Source of the DNA: Chloroflexi bacterium RBG_16_57_11
Lineage (GTDB): Bacteria; Chloroflexota; Anaerolineae; Anaerolineales; UBA4823
NCBI GenBank assembly: GCA_001795165.1
Contig: MGNS01000067.1
Coordinates: forward strand, 1-10,626
DNA: 10,626 nucleotides
Direction: 5' to 3'
Part shown: positions 1-5,834 of the stretch, piece after piece
Position numbering within the stretch: the stretch's first letter is position 1
Layout of the letters: each line of letters opens with the position of its first letter
Notes under the pieces: model-generated
The model's input: the letters and a program-made list of their open reading frames with translations, nothing else
Told to the model about the DNA's origin: nothing
Databases searched by the model: none
Position numbers and translations under genes: made by a program

Positions 1-629
1 TCTGTGGCGATCCAGCGCGCTGTTCGATCATCAATCTGCTGGATTTGTCGGGCAGTCTCGATCGCCAGGCGGTTCAGCTCCCGATTGCGCTTGCCGATGT
101 TGCGCAGCGCCCAGTTGACCGCCTTTTTGACGAAATTGCGCCCGTCGGTGGCCTGGCCGACGATGACCGGGAAGAACTGCGCCATCTTCTCGTCGCTGGC
201 GTTCTTATCATGCGCGGCCAGCTCGGCAATCAAGGCGAATGCAGCGCGTTTGACGAACTCTTCGGTGCGCTGGCTCCAGGCAATCACTTTCGCATAGGCA
301 AATGGAGTTCCAGCGAACAGCTCAACCACCTGGTCGCATACGTCCCACGAATCGAAATCCAGCACCCAGCGTTCCATTTGCTCTTCACTCACCCAATCCG
401 GGCGCTCGAGGTAGCTTGCCAGTATGCGCGCCTCGTGGATACCACTCGCCCACAGCTCCTCCGCCAGTTCGTGGCTCGGCTGGACCGTTTTGGCGATCCG
501 TCGTAATTCGTAGATCGATATGCCCAGCGTCCCATGCGTGTTAATGCCATAATGTGCCATCCCAACAACGTTCTCGGGACTGGCGAGGGCATGCAATTCG
601 GAAAGCAGTTCTTCCACCTGGGAGGGCAT
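1..629 (-). CDS. AlkD-like DNA alkylation repair protein (3' end cut by window edge)
   Basis: Translating the minus strand from ATG at 629 gives an uninterrupted frame of 209 codons still open at base 1, so the C-terminus is missing; the family is usually about 220-240 residues, so little is lost. It matches the HEAT-repeat DNA glycosylase family typified by Bacillus cereus AlkD (PF08713), which excises N3- and N7-alkylated purines without flipping the base. Family hallmarks seen: YGINT at 27-31, LGISIYELRRIAK at 35-47, LWASGIHEARILA at 59-71, SWDVCD at 94-99, KRAAFALIAELA at 127-138 and KKAVNWALRNIGKRN from 168. W95, D99, R128 and W173 fall where AlkD has W109, D113, R148 and W187, so it is probably catalytically competent (alignment by eye). 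No Shine-Dalgarno precedes the start; a TATACT box lies just upstream, so the mRNA may be leaderless. It diverges from the GYD gene. Confidence 0.9.
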   Translation of the reverse strand, partial: MPSQVEELLSELHALASPENVVGMAHYGINTHGTLGISIYELRRIAKTVQPSHELAEELWASGIHEARILASYLERPDWVSEEQMERWVLDFDSWDVCDQVVELFAGTPFAYAKVIAWSQRTEEFVKRAAFALIAELAAHDKNASDEKMAQFFPVIVGQATDGRNFVKKAVNWALRNIGKRNRELNRLAIETARQIQQIDDRTARWIAT

Positions 630-636
630 ATCTGCG

Positions 637-642
637 AGTATA
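637..642 (-). promoter_or_regulatory. Possible -10 box for the alkylation repair gene
   Basis: On the minus strand TATACT (five of six consensus bases) ends 7 nt before the ATG at 629. Transcription starting 6-7 nt downstream would begin at or next to the start codon, giving a leaderless message, which agrees with the absence of a ribosome binding site. No good -35 hexamer is seen at 16-18 bp, so this is a weak call. Confidence 0.3.
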
Positions 643-705
643 TCGTATTTCGATAAGGATCACCAGGAATCGCAAAGAAAGGTACTGGTCATTTAGGCGA
701 CTCTG

Positions 706-729
706 GCTTAGGTCGTACATATCCTAAGC
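706..729. repeat. Inverted repeat in the divergent intergenic region
   Basis: GCTTAGG at 706-712 and CCTAAGC at 723-729 are perfect 7-bp inverted half-sites separated by 10 bp, so their centres are 17 bp apart, a geometry compatible with a dimeric regulator. A smaller related palindrome, TTAGCGACTAA, lies at 752-762, and the string TTAG(G)CGACT occurs at 693 and again at 752. They sit between two divergent genes and upstream of the strong promoter at 797, as an operator would. No known regulator's consensus is recognised. A chance origin is possible. Confidence 0.4.
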
Positions 730-796
730 ATTCAACGTCCGGTAATCACCCTTAGCGACTAAATCGTATGTAGAATTTGTGCAAAAATGAACAAAA

Positions 797-825
797 TTGA
801 CAATTGGGGTATAAAAATATATAAT
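797..825 (+). promoter_or_regulatory. Perfect consensus sigma70-type promoter
   Basis: TTGACA at 797-802, a 17-bp spacer and TATAAT at 820-825 match the vegetative sigma factor consensus at all twelve positions with ideal spacing, inside an AT-rich segment (about 775-835) that contrasts with the GC-rich coding DNA around it. Transcription would start near 832 and run rightward into the GYD gene, leaving a leader of about 235 nt. Such a promoter should be strong unless repressed; the inverted repeats at 706-762 are candidate upstream sites. Confidence 0.8.
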
Positions 826-831
826 ATCATT

Positions 832-1068
832 TGAAGTGCGCAAAGCCGGTTCTTAACGGTAAGATGCCCTTCCGCAGGGTAATCTGGAGATTTACCCGCA
901 TCGACCGTCATGACAGCTCCCAGAATCACAAAACTGAGTTCATCATAGCCCTGCCTCCTGCAAGATCTTCATATTCCAGGAAAGGAGGATTAACGAGATA
1001 GATAAGAGCCATCAACCGATCGTATAGATTTCGAACAAAATCCTATGTTTTAGTAAAGGAGACCGGCT
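832..1068 (+). promoter_or_regulatory. Long, potentially structured 5' leader of the GYD gene
   Basis: This stretch separates the promoter at 797-825 from the ATG at 1069. By hand folding it holds: a hairpin at 874-899 (GGGTAA 877-882 with TTACCC 892-897, extended by GC/GC across a bulged A); an alternative hairpin CCCT 867-870 with AGGG 876-879 that excludes the first; CCTCCT 954-959 complementary to AGGAGG 983-988; an AT-rich hairpin at about 1022-1048; and AGCCGGT 844-850 complementary to ACCGGCT 1062-1068, directly before the start codon. It does not match any riboswitch class I can recognise: the GCAAAGCC string near 840 recalls part of the c-di-GMP-I (GEMM) consensus, but the rest of that fold is not seen. 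A 45-codon frame at 864-1001 lacks a ribosome binding site. Confidence 0.45.
981..988 (+). promoter_or_regulatory. Orphan Shine-Dalgarno sequence inside the leader
   Basis: AAAGGAGG is a near-ideal ribosome binding site, yet no ATG, GTG or TTG follows at workable distance; only non-standard codons such as ATT at 989 do. It lies about 80 nt upstream of the working site of the GYD gene (AAAGGAG at 1055-1061, 7 nt before ATG 1069). It may be a ribosome standby or decoy site, or the remains of a lost small gene. CCTCCT at 954-959 is its exact complement. Confidence 0.5.
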
Positions 1069-1395
1069 ATGCCTATTTTTATGACTCAATTCGCTTATAC
1101 GGTTGAAGGTTGGAAGAGCTTGACCCGCAATCCCGAAGACCGATCGGTGCCGCTTCGGGCGCTGATTGACAAACTGGGTGGGAAACTCTTGAATATTTAC
1201 TACTCTTTTGGCGACTACGACGGGGTTGTGATTATGGAAGCGCCCGATGCTCAAACGGTCGTAACAGCGCTGTTAGCGATTGTTAATGCCGGGCATGTTA
1301 GCTCCCTTAAGACGTCTCAACTCTTCACCACACAAGAAGGCATGGAGGCGATGGCCAAGGCAAATAAGATCGTGTATCCGGCGCCGAAAGGTTAG
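1069..1395 (+). CDS. GYD-domain protein
   Basis: A 108-residue soluble protein with no signal peptide or membrane segment. It matches the small GYD family (PF08734), named for the motif seen here as GDYDGVVI at 48-55; the N-terminal MTQFAYT strand, the central IDKLGGKLLNIYYSFG segment and the LLAIVNAGHVSSLKT segment are typical of this small alpha/beta, probably dimeric fold. No biochemical function is established for the family, and I see no catalytic motif. The start is chosen because AAAGGAG at 1055-1061 sits 7 nt before it; Met5 is a less well placed alternative. The gene is monocistronic: its own consensus promoter and long leader lie upstream and a strong terminator follows. It is therefore regulated separately from the acyl-CoA operon. 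Confidence 0.88.
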   Translation: MPIFMTQFAYTVEGWKSLTRNPEDRSVPLRALIDKLGGKLLNIYYSFGDYDGVVIMEAPDAQTVVTALLAIVNAGHVSSLKTSQLFTTQEGMEAMAKANKIVYPAPKG

Positions 1396-1463
1396 CCACC
1401 CAAATCCTATAACCGGAGGTGGCTTGTCCGTAGCTCTCCATACAGCGATACAAAAGAGATGTG

Positions 1464-1512
1464 AGAAGGCTATTGACCAAGGATTTGGTCAATGGCCTTC
1501 TTTGTGTTATTA
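1464..1512 (+). terminator. Strong intrinsic terminator after the GYD gene
   Basis: Bases 1464-1480 pair with 1485-1501 to give a 17-bp stem with a single G-U wobble (1471/1494) and a GGAT tetraloop, followed by the T-rich TTTGTGTTATTA. It lies about 70 nt after the stop at 1395 and separates the GYD unit from the operon starting at 1637. The T tract is interrupted by G residues, but the stem is exceptionally long and complete. Confidence 0.88.
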
Positions 1513-1525
1513 CTGAATGGCATAT

Positions 1526-1564
1526 TTTCCAACTTGAGCCTGTTCTGACCGAAGGCGTTGGAAA
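1526..1564. repeat. Interrupted inverted repeat upstream of the acyl-CoA operon
   Basis: TTTCCAAC at 1526-1533 is the exact reverse complement of GTTGGAAA at 1557-1564, and just inside, GCCT at 1538-1541 pairs with AGGC at 1553-1556. This makes a 12-bp stem with a 4-nt bulge on the left arm and an 11-nt loop. No T run follows, so it is not a typical terminator. It lies some 30 bp upstream of the probable -10 box at 1591 and could be an operator for the operon. Confidence 0.4.
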
Positions 1565-1590
1565 TCTGTCCATAGTCCAGGTCAATCGGT

Positions 1591-1596
1591 TACAAT
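1591..1596 (+). promoter_or_regulatory. Probable -10 box of the acyl-CoA operon promoter
   Basis: TACAAT agrees with TATAAT at five of six positions and sits 41 bp before the ATG at 1637, so the transcript would start near 1603. The -35 region is poor: the best hexamer at suitable spacing is TGTCCA at 1567-1572. A weak -35 suggests dependence on an activator or moderate basal expression. No better promoter is seen between the terminator and the gene. Confidence 0.35.
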
Positions 1597-1636
1597 ATAC
1601 CCGAGCAAACCCAGTCGATGGTTAAAGGAGGACGAG

Positions 1637-2806
1637 ATGTCAGACCACGGACTTTTCCCCTTCACTGAAGAGCATGAGATGATCCGCCAGGCAGCGCGTG
1701 ATTTTGCCCGGAACGAAATCGCTCCGATTGCAGCGGAGTTTGATGAGAGCGGCGAGTTCCCCCGTAAGACGATCCAAAAGATGGGCGAGATGGGTTTCAT
1801 GGGCATCGAAGTGCCCGAGCAGTACGGCGGCGCCGGCATGGATACCCTGGCTTATGTTCTGGCGCTGGAAGAAATCTGCAAAGCCGACGCTTCTCACGGC
1901 ACGATCATGTCGGTAAATAACTCGCTCTATGCGAATGGTCTGCTGCGCTTCGGCACCGAGGAACAAAAGCAAAAGTACCTCCGTCCGGTAGCCTCAGGCA
2001 AAGCCGTAGGCGCCTACTCGCTCACCGAGCCGATGTCCGGCTCCGACGCCGGTACGATGCGCAGCCGCGCGATCCACGATGGGGATGGCTACATCATTAA
2101 CGGTCGCAAATCCTGGGTCACCAGCGGCCCGGTGGCGGATTACCTGGTCTTGTTCACGATGACCGATCCGGACAAAGCGCATCGAGGCATTACGGCATTC
2201 ATGATCGATGCCGGCAAACCGGGCTATGTGCGTGGCAAGAAAGAGCCCAAGCTGGGCATCCGCGCCTCCGCTACCTGCGAGATCGTCTTCGAAGATTACC
2301 GGGCGGATGTCACCGACCGTCTTGGAGGTGAAGGCGATGGTTTCAAGATCGCTATGACCGTGCTGGATGCCGGGCGTATCGGTATTGGCGCACAGGCGCT
2401 CGGCATCGCCGAAGCTGCCTATGAAGCCAGCCTGGAGTACGCCCGCACTCGTGAAGCCTTTGGACAGAAGATCGGCCAATTTCAAGGCATCTCGTTCCAG
2501 CTTGCCGATATGAAAACCCGCATCGAAGCCAGCCGCCTCCTGGTTTACCAGGCTGCCCAGGCAAAAGAGCGCGCCAAGAAAACCGGCGAGCGCTTCACCC
2601 TGGAGGCTTCTATCGCCAAGCTGTTCGCCTCTGAGACGGCCTGCTTTGTCACCGACGCCGCGGTGCAGATCCACGGTGGTATGGGATATAGCAAGGAAGT
2701 GCCGGTAGAGCGCTACTACCGCGATGCCCGTATCACCCGCATCTATGAGGGCACCAGCGAGATTCAGCGCATGGTCATTGCCCGCAGCGAGCTGGGTCTG
2801 CGCTGA
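1637..2806 (+). CDS. Acyl-CoA dehydrogenase (short-chain / butyryl-CoA type)
   Basis: A full-length (389 aa) FAD-dependent acyl-CoA dehydrogenase that introduces the alpha-beta double bond into an acyl-CoA and normally passes electrons to electron-transfer flavoprotein. The N-terminal helical domain covers about 1-120; the middle beta domain has the family signature YSLTEPMSGSDAG at 127-139 and KSWVTSG at 158-164; the C-terminal helical domain contains LDAGRIGIGAQALGIAEAA at 243-261, YARTREAFGQKI at 268-279, QIHGGMGY at 344-351 and YRDARITRIYEGTSEIQ at 361-377. E371 in YEGTSE is at the catalytic base position of short- and medium-chain enzymes (MCAD E376). Exact acyl specificity cannot be read from the sequence. 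AAAGGAGG at 1624-1631 lies 5 nt before the start. It is the first gene of the operon; the next starts 2 nt after its stop. No ETF genes are in the window. Confidence 0.95.
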   Translation: MSDHGLFPFTEEHEMIRQAARDFARNEIAPIAAEFDESGEFPRKTIQKMGEMGFMGIEVPEQYGGAGMDTLAYVLALEEICKADASHGTIMSVNNSLYANGLLRFGTEEQKQKYLRPVASGKAVGAYSLTEPMSGSDAGTMRSRAIHDGDGYIINGRKSWVTSGPVADYLVLFTMTDPDKAHRGITAFMIDAGKPGYVRGKKEPKLGIRASATCEIVFEDYRADVTDRLGGEGDGFKIAMTVLDAGRIGIGAQALGIAEAAYEASLEYARTREAFGQKIGQFQGISFQLADMKTRIEASRLLVYQAAQAKERAKKTGERFTLEASIAKLFASETACFVTDAAVQIHGGMGYSKEVPVERYYRDARITRIYEGTSEIQRMVIARSELGLR

Positions 2807-2808
2807 TT

Positions 2809-3843
2809 ATGAAAGCCATTCTGCTACAGCACCATGGCGGACCGGAAGTCTTGCAGTTGGGCGACTTCCCCACGCCACAGCCAGGACCGGGCCAGGCCCT
2901 GGTTCGCCTGCACGCGGCCGCCCTCAATCGCCTGGACCTGTGGGTGCGTGAAGGTTGGCCCGGCATCCGTCTGGAATATCCACATATTCTTGGCGCTGAC
3001 GGCGCCGGAATCGTAGAAGCGCTTGGCCCGAGTGTTAGCGACTGGAATCTCGGGGATCGCGTAGTGATTAATTCCAACCTGGGCTGCGGTAGGTGCGATT
3101 TTTGCCTGGCTGGCTGGGATAACCGTTGCCGGAGCTGGCAGTTGCTTGGGGAGACTGTGCGGGGCACCTACGCAGAATATGTCCTTGTACCGGCTGCCAA
3201 TCTGCATCCACTGCCGGACGGATTTAGCGAGCGTGTCGCAGCGGCCGCAGCGATGGTTTATCACACCGCCTGGCATTCATTGATTAAACGAGCCAATCTT
3301 CGCACCGGGGAATCAGTGCTGGTTGTAGGCGCATCCGGCGGGGTGAACACTGCCAGCATCCAGATTGCCAGGCTGGCCGGGGCGGTAGTATATGTGGTTG
3401 GCTCCAGCCCAGCCAAGCTCGCCCTGGCCGAATCTCTGGGCGCCAATCACCTGATCGACCGCTCCAAAGATGAGAACTGGTCAAAAGCGGTCTACAACCT
3501 GACCGGAAAACGCGGCGTGGACGTAGTCGTGGATAACGTAGGCACAACCTACTCCCAGAGTTTCCGGGCGGCCTGTAAGGGCGGGCGCATCCTGACGGTT
3601 GGCAACTCCGGAGGCGCCAGGTTCGAGATCGATAACCGGTATATTTTTGGTAAACACCTCAGCCTGATCGGCTCCACGATGGGCACTCGCCAAGATTTTT
3701 CCGAGGTGATGAGCCTGGTTTTTTCTGGCAAATTGCAGCCTGTGTTGGATTGCGAATTTCCGCTTGCGGAAGCTGCTGTTGCCCATGAGCGCATGCAAAG
3801 CGGTGAGCAGCTCGGAAAGATCACTCTGCTCATCGATACATGA
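2809..3843 (+). CDS. MDR-superfamily oxidoreductase with structural zinc only
   Basis: A 344-residue medium-chain dehydrogenase/reductase with an N-terminal GroES-like domain and a Rossmann domain holding GASGGV at 174-179. After the second strand comes VVGSSPAKL, a pattern that favours NADPH. The structural-zinc lobe is intact, Cys93, Cys96, Cys99 and Cys107 (C-x2-C-x2-C-x7-C). The catalytic zinc ligands are not: N40 stands where alcohol dehydrogenases have the first Cys, the GHE motif reads G62-A63-D64, and the third ligand region is AAMVYHTAWHSL at 147-158 with no Cys. This fits a quinone- or enoyl-reductase-like activity rather than a zinc alcohol dehydrogenase; automatic annotation would probably say zinc-binding alcohol dehydrogenase. 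It starts 2 nt after the dehydrogenase stop without a clear ribosome binding site, so it is probably translationally coupled. A role in reducing an acyl-CoA-derived intermediate is only inferred. Confidence 0.88.
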   Translation: MKAILLQHHGGPEVLQLGDFPTPQPGPGQALVRLHAAALNRLDLWVREGWPGIRLEYPHILGADGAGIVEALGPSVSDWNLGDRVVINSNLGCGRCDFCLAGWDNRCRSWQLLGETVRGTYAEYVLVPAANLHPLPDGFSERVAAAAAMVYHTAWHSLIKRANLRTGESVLVVGASGGVNTASIQIARLAGAVVYVVGSSPAKLALAESLGANHLIDRSKDENWSKAVYNLTGKRGVDVVVDNVGTTYSQSFRAACKGGRILTVGNSGGARFEIDNRYIFGKHLSLIGSTMGTRQDFSEVMSLVFSGKLQPVLDCEFPLAEAAVAHERMQSGEQLGKITLLIDT

Positions 3844-4262
3844 AACCGTCCAGGCCGCGCCGCCCGTTCGGCGTATCCTTGTTTGCTCTGCTGGTGTTAA
3901 TTCTTGCAGTGCTGAACTTGCTACGCCTGATTCAAACCATCCAGAAATGGGATTTACTAACCGCCATCCTGCCCTTCTCTCCTATCTATCTGCTGCTCAG
4001 CGGCTTGCTCTGGGCAGTAGTAGGGTTCCCGTTTGCCTGGGGGATCTGGCGTGGATGGCATTCTGCTTACCAGCTCTCAGCGGTCTTTTTAGTAGTCTAC
4101 AGCCTGTACCTGTGGGCAGACCGGTTATTGTTACCGGTTTACCCCGAGCGACTGGATAATTGGCTTTTTGTCGCCGCCTTGAATATTCTCATCCTCGCCT
4201 GGAGCTTGTGGGTGCTCACCCGACCAAAGGCGATGGTCTTTTTCGGAGAGAAGAATGAGTGA
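3840..4262 (+). CDS. Unknown four-helix membrane protein
   Basis: I do not recognise this family. The 140-residue product begins with a basic stretch (KPSRPRRP) and has four likely membrane helices at about 10-31, 48-70, 75-93 and 106-127. Charges sit mostly between helices (WRGWH at 70-74, ADRLLLPVYPERLD at 93-106) and at the tail (TRPKAMVFFGEKNE). No metal-binding or catalytic motif is evident. It overlaps the previous gene by 4 bp (ATGA) and the following carboxyltransferase gene by 8 bp, so it is locked into translation of the operon and very likely real. It is too small and has too few helices to be the sodium-pumping beta subunit of methylmalonyl-CoA or oxaloacetate decarboxylases. A membrane anchor, transporter accessory or structural role are all open. 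Confidence 0.8.
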   Translation: MKPSRPRRPFGVSLFALLVLILAVLNLLRLIQTIQKWDLLTAILPFSPIYLLLSGLLWAVVGFPFAWGIWRGWHSAYQLSAVFLVVYSLYLWADRLLLPVYPERLDNWLFVAALNILILAWSLWVLTRPKAMVFFGEKNE

Positions 4263-5805
4263 AAACCCGAAGATAAAACAGTTGCTTGATTTACGTGAGC
4301 AGAGCCACCTTGGCGGCGGATTAGAGCGTATCGAAGCCCATCACAAGCGTGGTCGCCTCACAGCACGCGAGCGCCTGGATATCCTGCTTGATCGTGGATC
4401 TTTTCGCGAGCTGGATCCGTTTGTCGTCCACCGTACGCATGATTTTGGACTGGAGCAACAAAAAATCCTCGGCGATAGTGTGGTCACCGGCTGGGGTACG
4501 GTCGATGGGCGTCTGGTGTATGTCTACTCCCAAGATTTTACGGTCTTTGGCGGTAGCCTGGGCGAAGCCCACGCCGAGAAGATTTGCAAAGTGATGGACA
4601 TGGCGATGAAAAATGGCGCCCCACTCATCGGCCTGAATGACTCCGGCGGCGCACGTATTCAGGAGGGTGTGGTCTCTCTCGGCGGTTATGCGGATATCTT
4701 CCTGCGTAATACGCTCGCTTCCGGAGTAATCCCTCAAATCAGCGCCGTGATGGGGCCCTGCGCCGGAGGCGCGGTCTATTCGCCCGCCCTGACAGATTTT
4801 ATTTTCATGGTGCGTAACTCATCCTACATGTTCGTCACCGGTCCCGATGTCGTCAAGGCGGTCACTCACGAGGAAGTCTCCTTCGAGGATCTCGGCGGCG
4901 CCACGATCCATTCCGAAGTCTCCGGCATTTGCCAGGTAGCCTGTGATAGTGAAGCCGATACGCTCTACCAAATCCGGCGCCTTCTCGCCTACCTTCCACA
5001 GAACAACATGGAGGACCCGCCGTTTTTCGATACCGGCGATGATCCGCTGCGCATGGATCAAACGCTGGATGACCTCGTGCCGGATGACCCAAGCAAGCCT
5101 TATGATATGAAAGAGATCATCCACAAAATCGTAGATCGAGGCGAGTTCTACGAGATTCAACCGAACTATGCGGCCAACATTGTCGTCGGTTATGCACACC
5201 TGGGCGGGCATAGCGTCGGTATCATCGCCAACCAGCCAGCGGTTCTGGCGGGAGTCCTGGATATCAATTCATCAGAGAAAGCTGCTCGCTTTATCCGTTT
5301 TTGTGATGCCTTTAACCTGCCGGTGATCACCTTCGAGGATGTACCCGGCTTTATGCCCGGAACGATCCAAGAACATGGCGGCATTATCCGCTCCGGGGCC
5401 AAGCTGCTTTACGCCTATTGTGAGGCCACCGTGCCCAAGCTGACGGTCATCACCCGCAAGGCTTATGGCGGCGCATACGACGTGATGAGCAGCAAGCACA
5501 TCCGTGGCGACTTGAACCTGGCCTGGCCGAGCGCCGAGATCGCCGTCATGGGACCGGATGGCGCGGTGAATATCATCTTTCGTAAGGAGCTCTCCCAGGC
5601 AGAGGATCCCATCGCGCGCAAGGCTGAGCTGGTTGCCGAATACCGGGCGAAGTTCGCCAACCCCTACATCGCTGCTTCGCGTGGCTACATTGACGATGTG
5701 ATCTTGCCGAGCGAGACCCGCCCCCGCCTGATCAACGCGCTGGAGATGCTCTCCAACAAGCGCGATACAAACCCGGGTAAGAAGCACGGCTGCATCCCGC
5801 TCTAG
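4255..5805 (+). CDS. Acyl-CoA carboxylase carboxyltransferase (beta) subunit, PccB-like
   Basis: A full-length (516 aa) carboxyltransferase with two crotonase-like halves, transferring the carboxyl group from carboxybiotin to an acyl-CoA. The N-terminal half shows GGGLERIEAHHKRGRLTARE near the start, DSGGARIQEGV, GPCAGGAVYSPALTDF at 167-182 and VTGPDVVKAVTHE; the C-terminal half shows DVPGFMPGTIQEHGGIIR, TRKAYGGAYDVMSSKH (AYGGAYDVM at 403-411) and WPSAEIAVMGPDGAVNII. It ends KKHGCIPL, close to the KHGNIPL terminus of propionyl-CoA carboxylase beta chains. D409 in GGAYDVM corresponds to the Asp of Streptomyces PccB (D422) linked to acyl specificity, supporting but not proving a propionyl-CoA substrate. 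GGAG at 4245-4248 precedes the start. Biotin carboxylase and carrier genes follow directly, completing the holoenzyme. A methylmalonyl-CoA decarboxylase alpha role is less likely, as no membrane pump gene is present. Confidence 0.94.
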   Translation: MSENPKIKQLLDLREQSHLGGGLERIEAHHKRGRLTARERLDILLDRGSFRELDPFVVHRTHDFGLEQQKILGDSVVTGWGTVDGRLVYVYSQDFTVFGGSLGEAHAEKICKVMDMAMKNGAPLIGLNDSGGARIQEGVVSLGGYADIFLRNTLASGVIPQISAVMGPCAGGAVYSPALTDFIFMVRNSSYMFVTGPDVVKAVTHEEVSFEDLGGATIHSEVSGICQVACDSEADTLYQIRRLLAYLPQNNMEDPPFFDTGDDPLRMDQTLDDLVPDDPSKPYDMKEIIHKIVDRGEFYEIQPNYAANIVVGYAHLGGHSVGIIANQPAVLAGVLDINSSEKAARFIRFCDAFNLPVITFEDVPGFMPGTIQEHGGIIRSGAKLLYAYCEATVPKLTVITRKAYGGAYDVMSSKHIRGDLNLAWPSAEIAVMGPDGAVNIIFRKELSQAEDPIARKAELVAEYRAKFANPYIAASRGYIDDVILPSETRPRLINALEMLSNKRDTNPGKKHGCIPL

Positions 5806-5834
5806 CGCCTCAGCCTGTGGACTGGAGGTAAATG

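Noticed and set aside
45..506. Plus-strand frame of 153 codons over the left end
   Set aside because: It is the opposite-strand shadow of the alkylation repair gene, whose minus-strand translation has clear family motifs.
832..900. c-di-GMP-I (GEMM) riboswitch suggested by the GCAAAGCC string
   Set aside because: The preceding P2 half with GGGCAAACC and the tetraloop-receptor parts of that aptamer are missing, and the predicted transcript starts only a few bases upstream.
864..1001. A 45-codon plus-strand frame beginning ATG CCC TTC inside the leader
   Set aside because: No ribosome binding site precedes it, its composition is not protein-like (many Arg/Ser, no clear pattern), and it overlaps the predicted RNA hairpins. 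A leader peptide cannot be excluded but is not supported.
1023..1048. AT-rich hairpin (about 1022-1048) followed by TTTT as an attenuator terminator
   Set aside because: The stem is short, AT-rich and bulged, so it is too weak to call an intrinsic terminator; it is recorded only as part of the leader.
1394..1424. Inverted repeat AGCCACC/GGTGGCT right after the GYD stop codon
   Set aside because: A 17-nt loop and no following T run make it a poor terminator; the 17-bp stem at 1464-1501 explains termination much better.
1994..2674. Minus-strand frame of 226 codons inside the acyl-CoA dehydrogenase gene
   Set aside because: It lies wholly antisense to a gene with complete family signatures and has no recognisable domain of its own.
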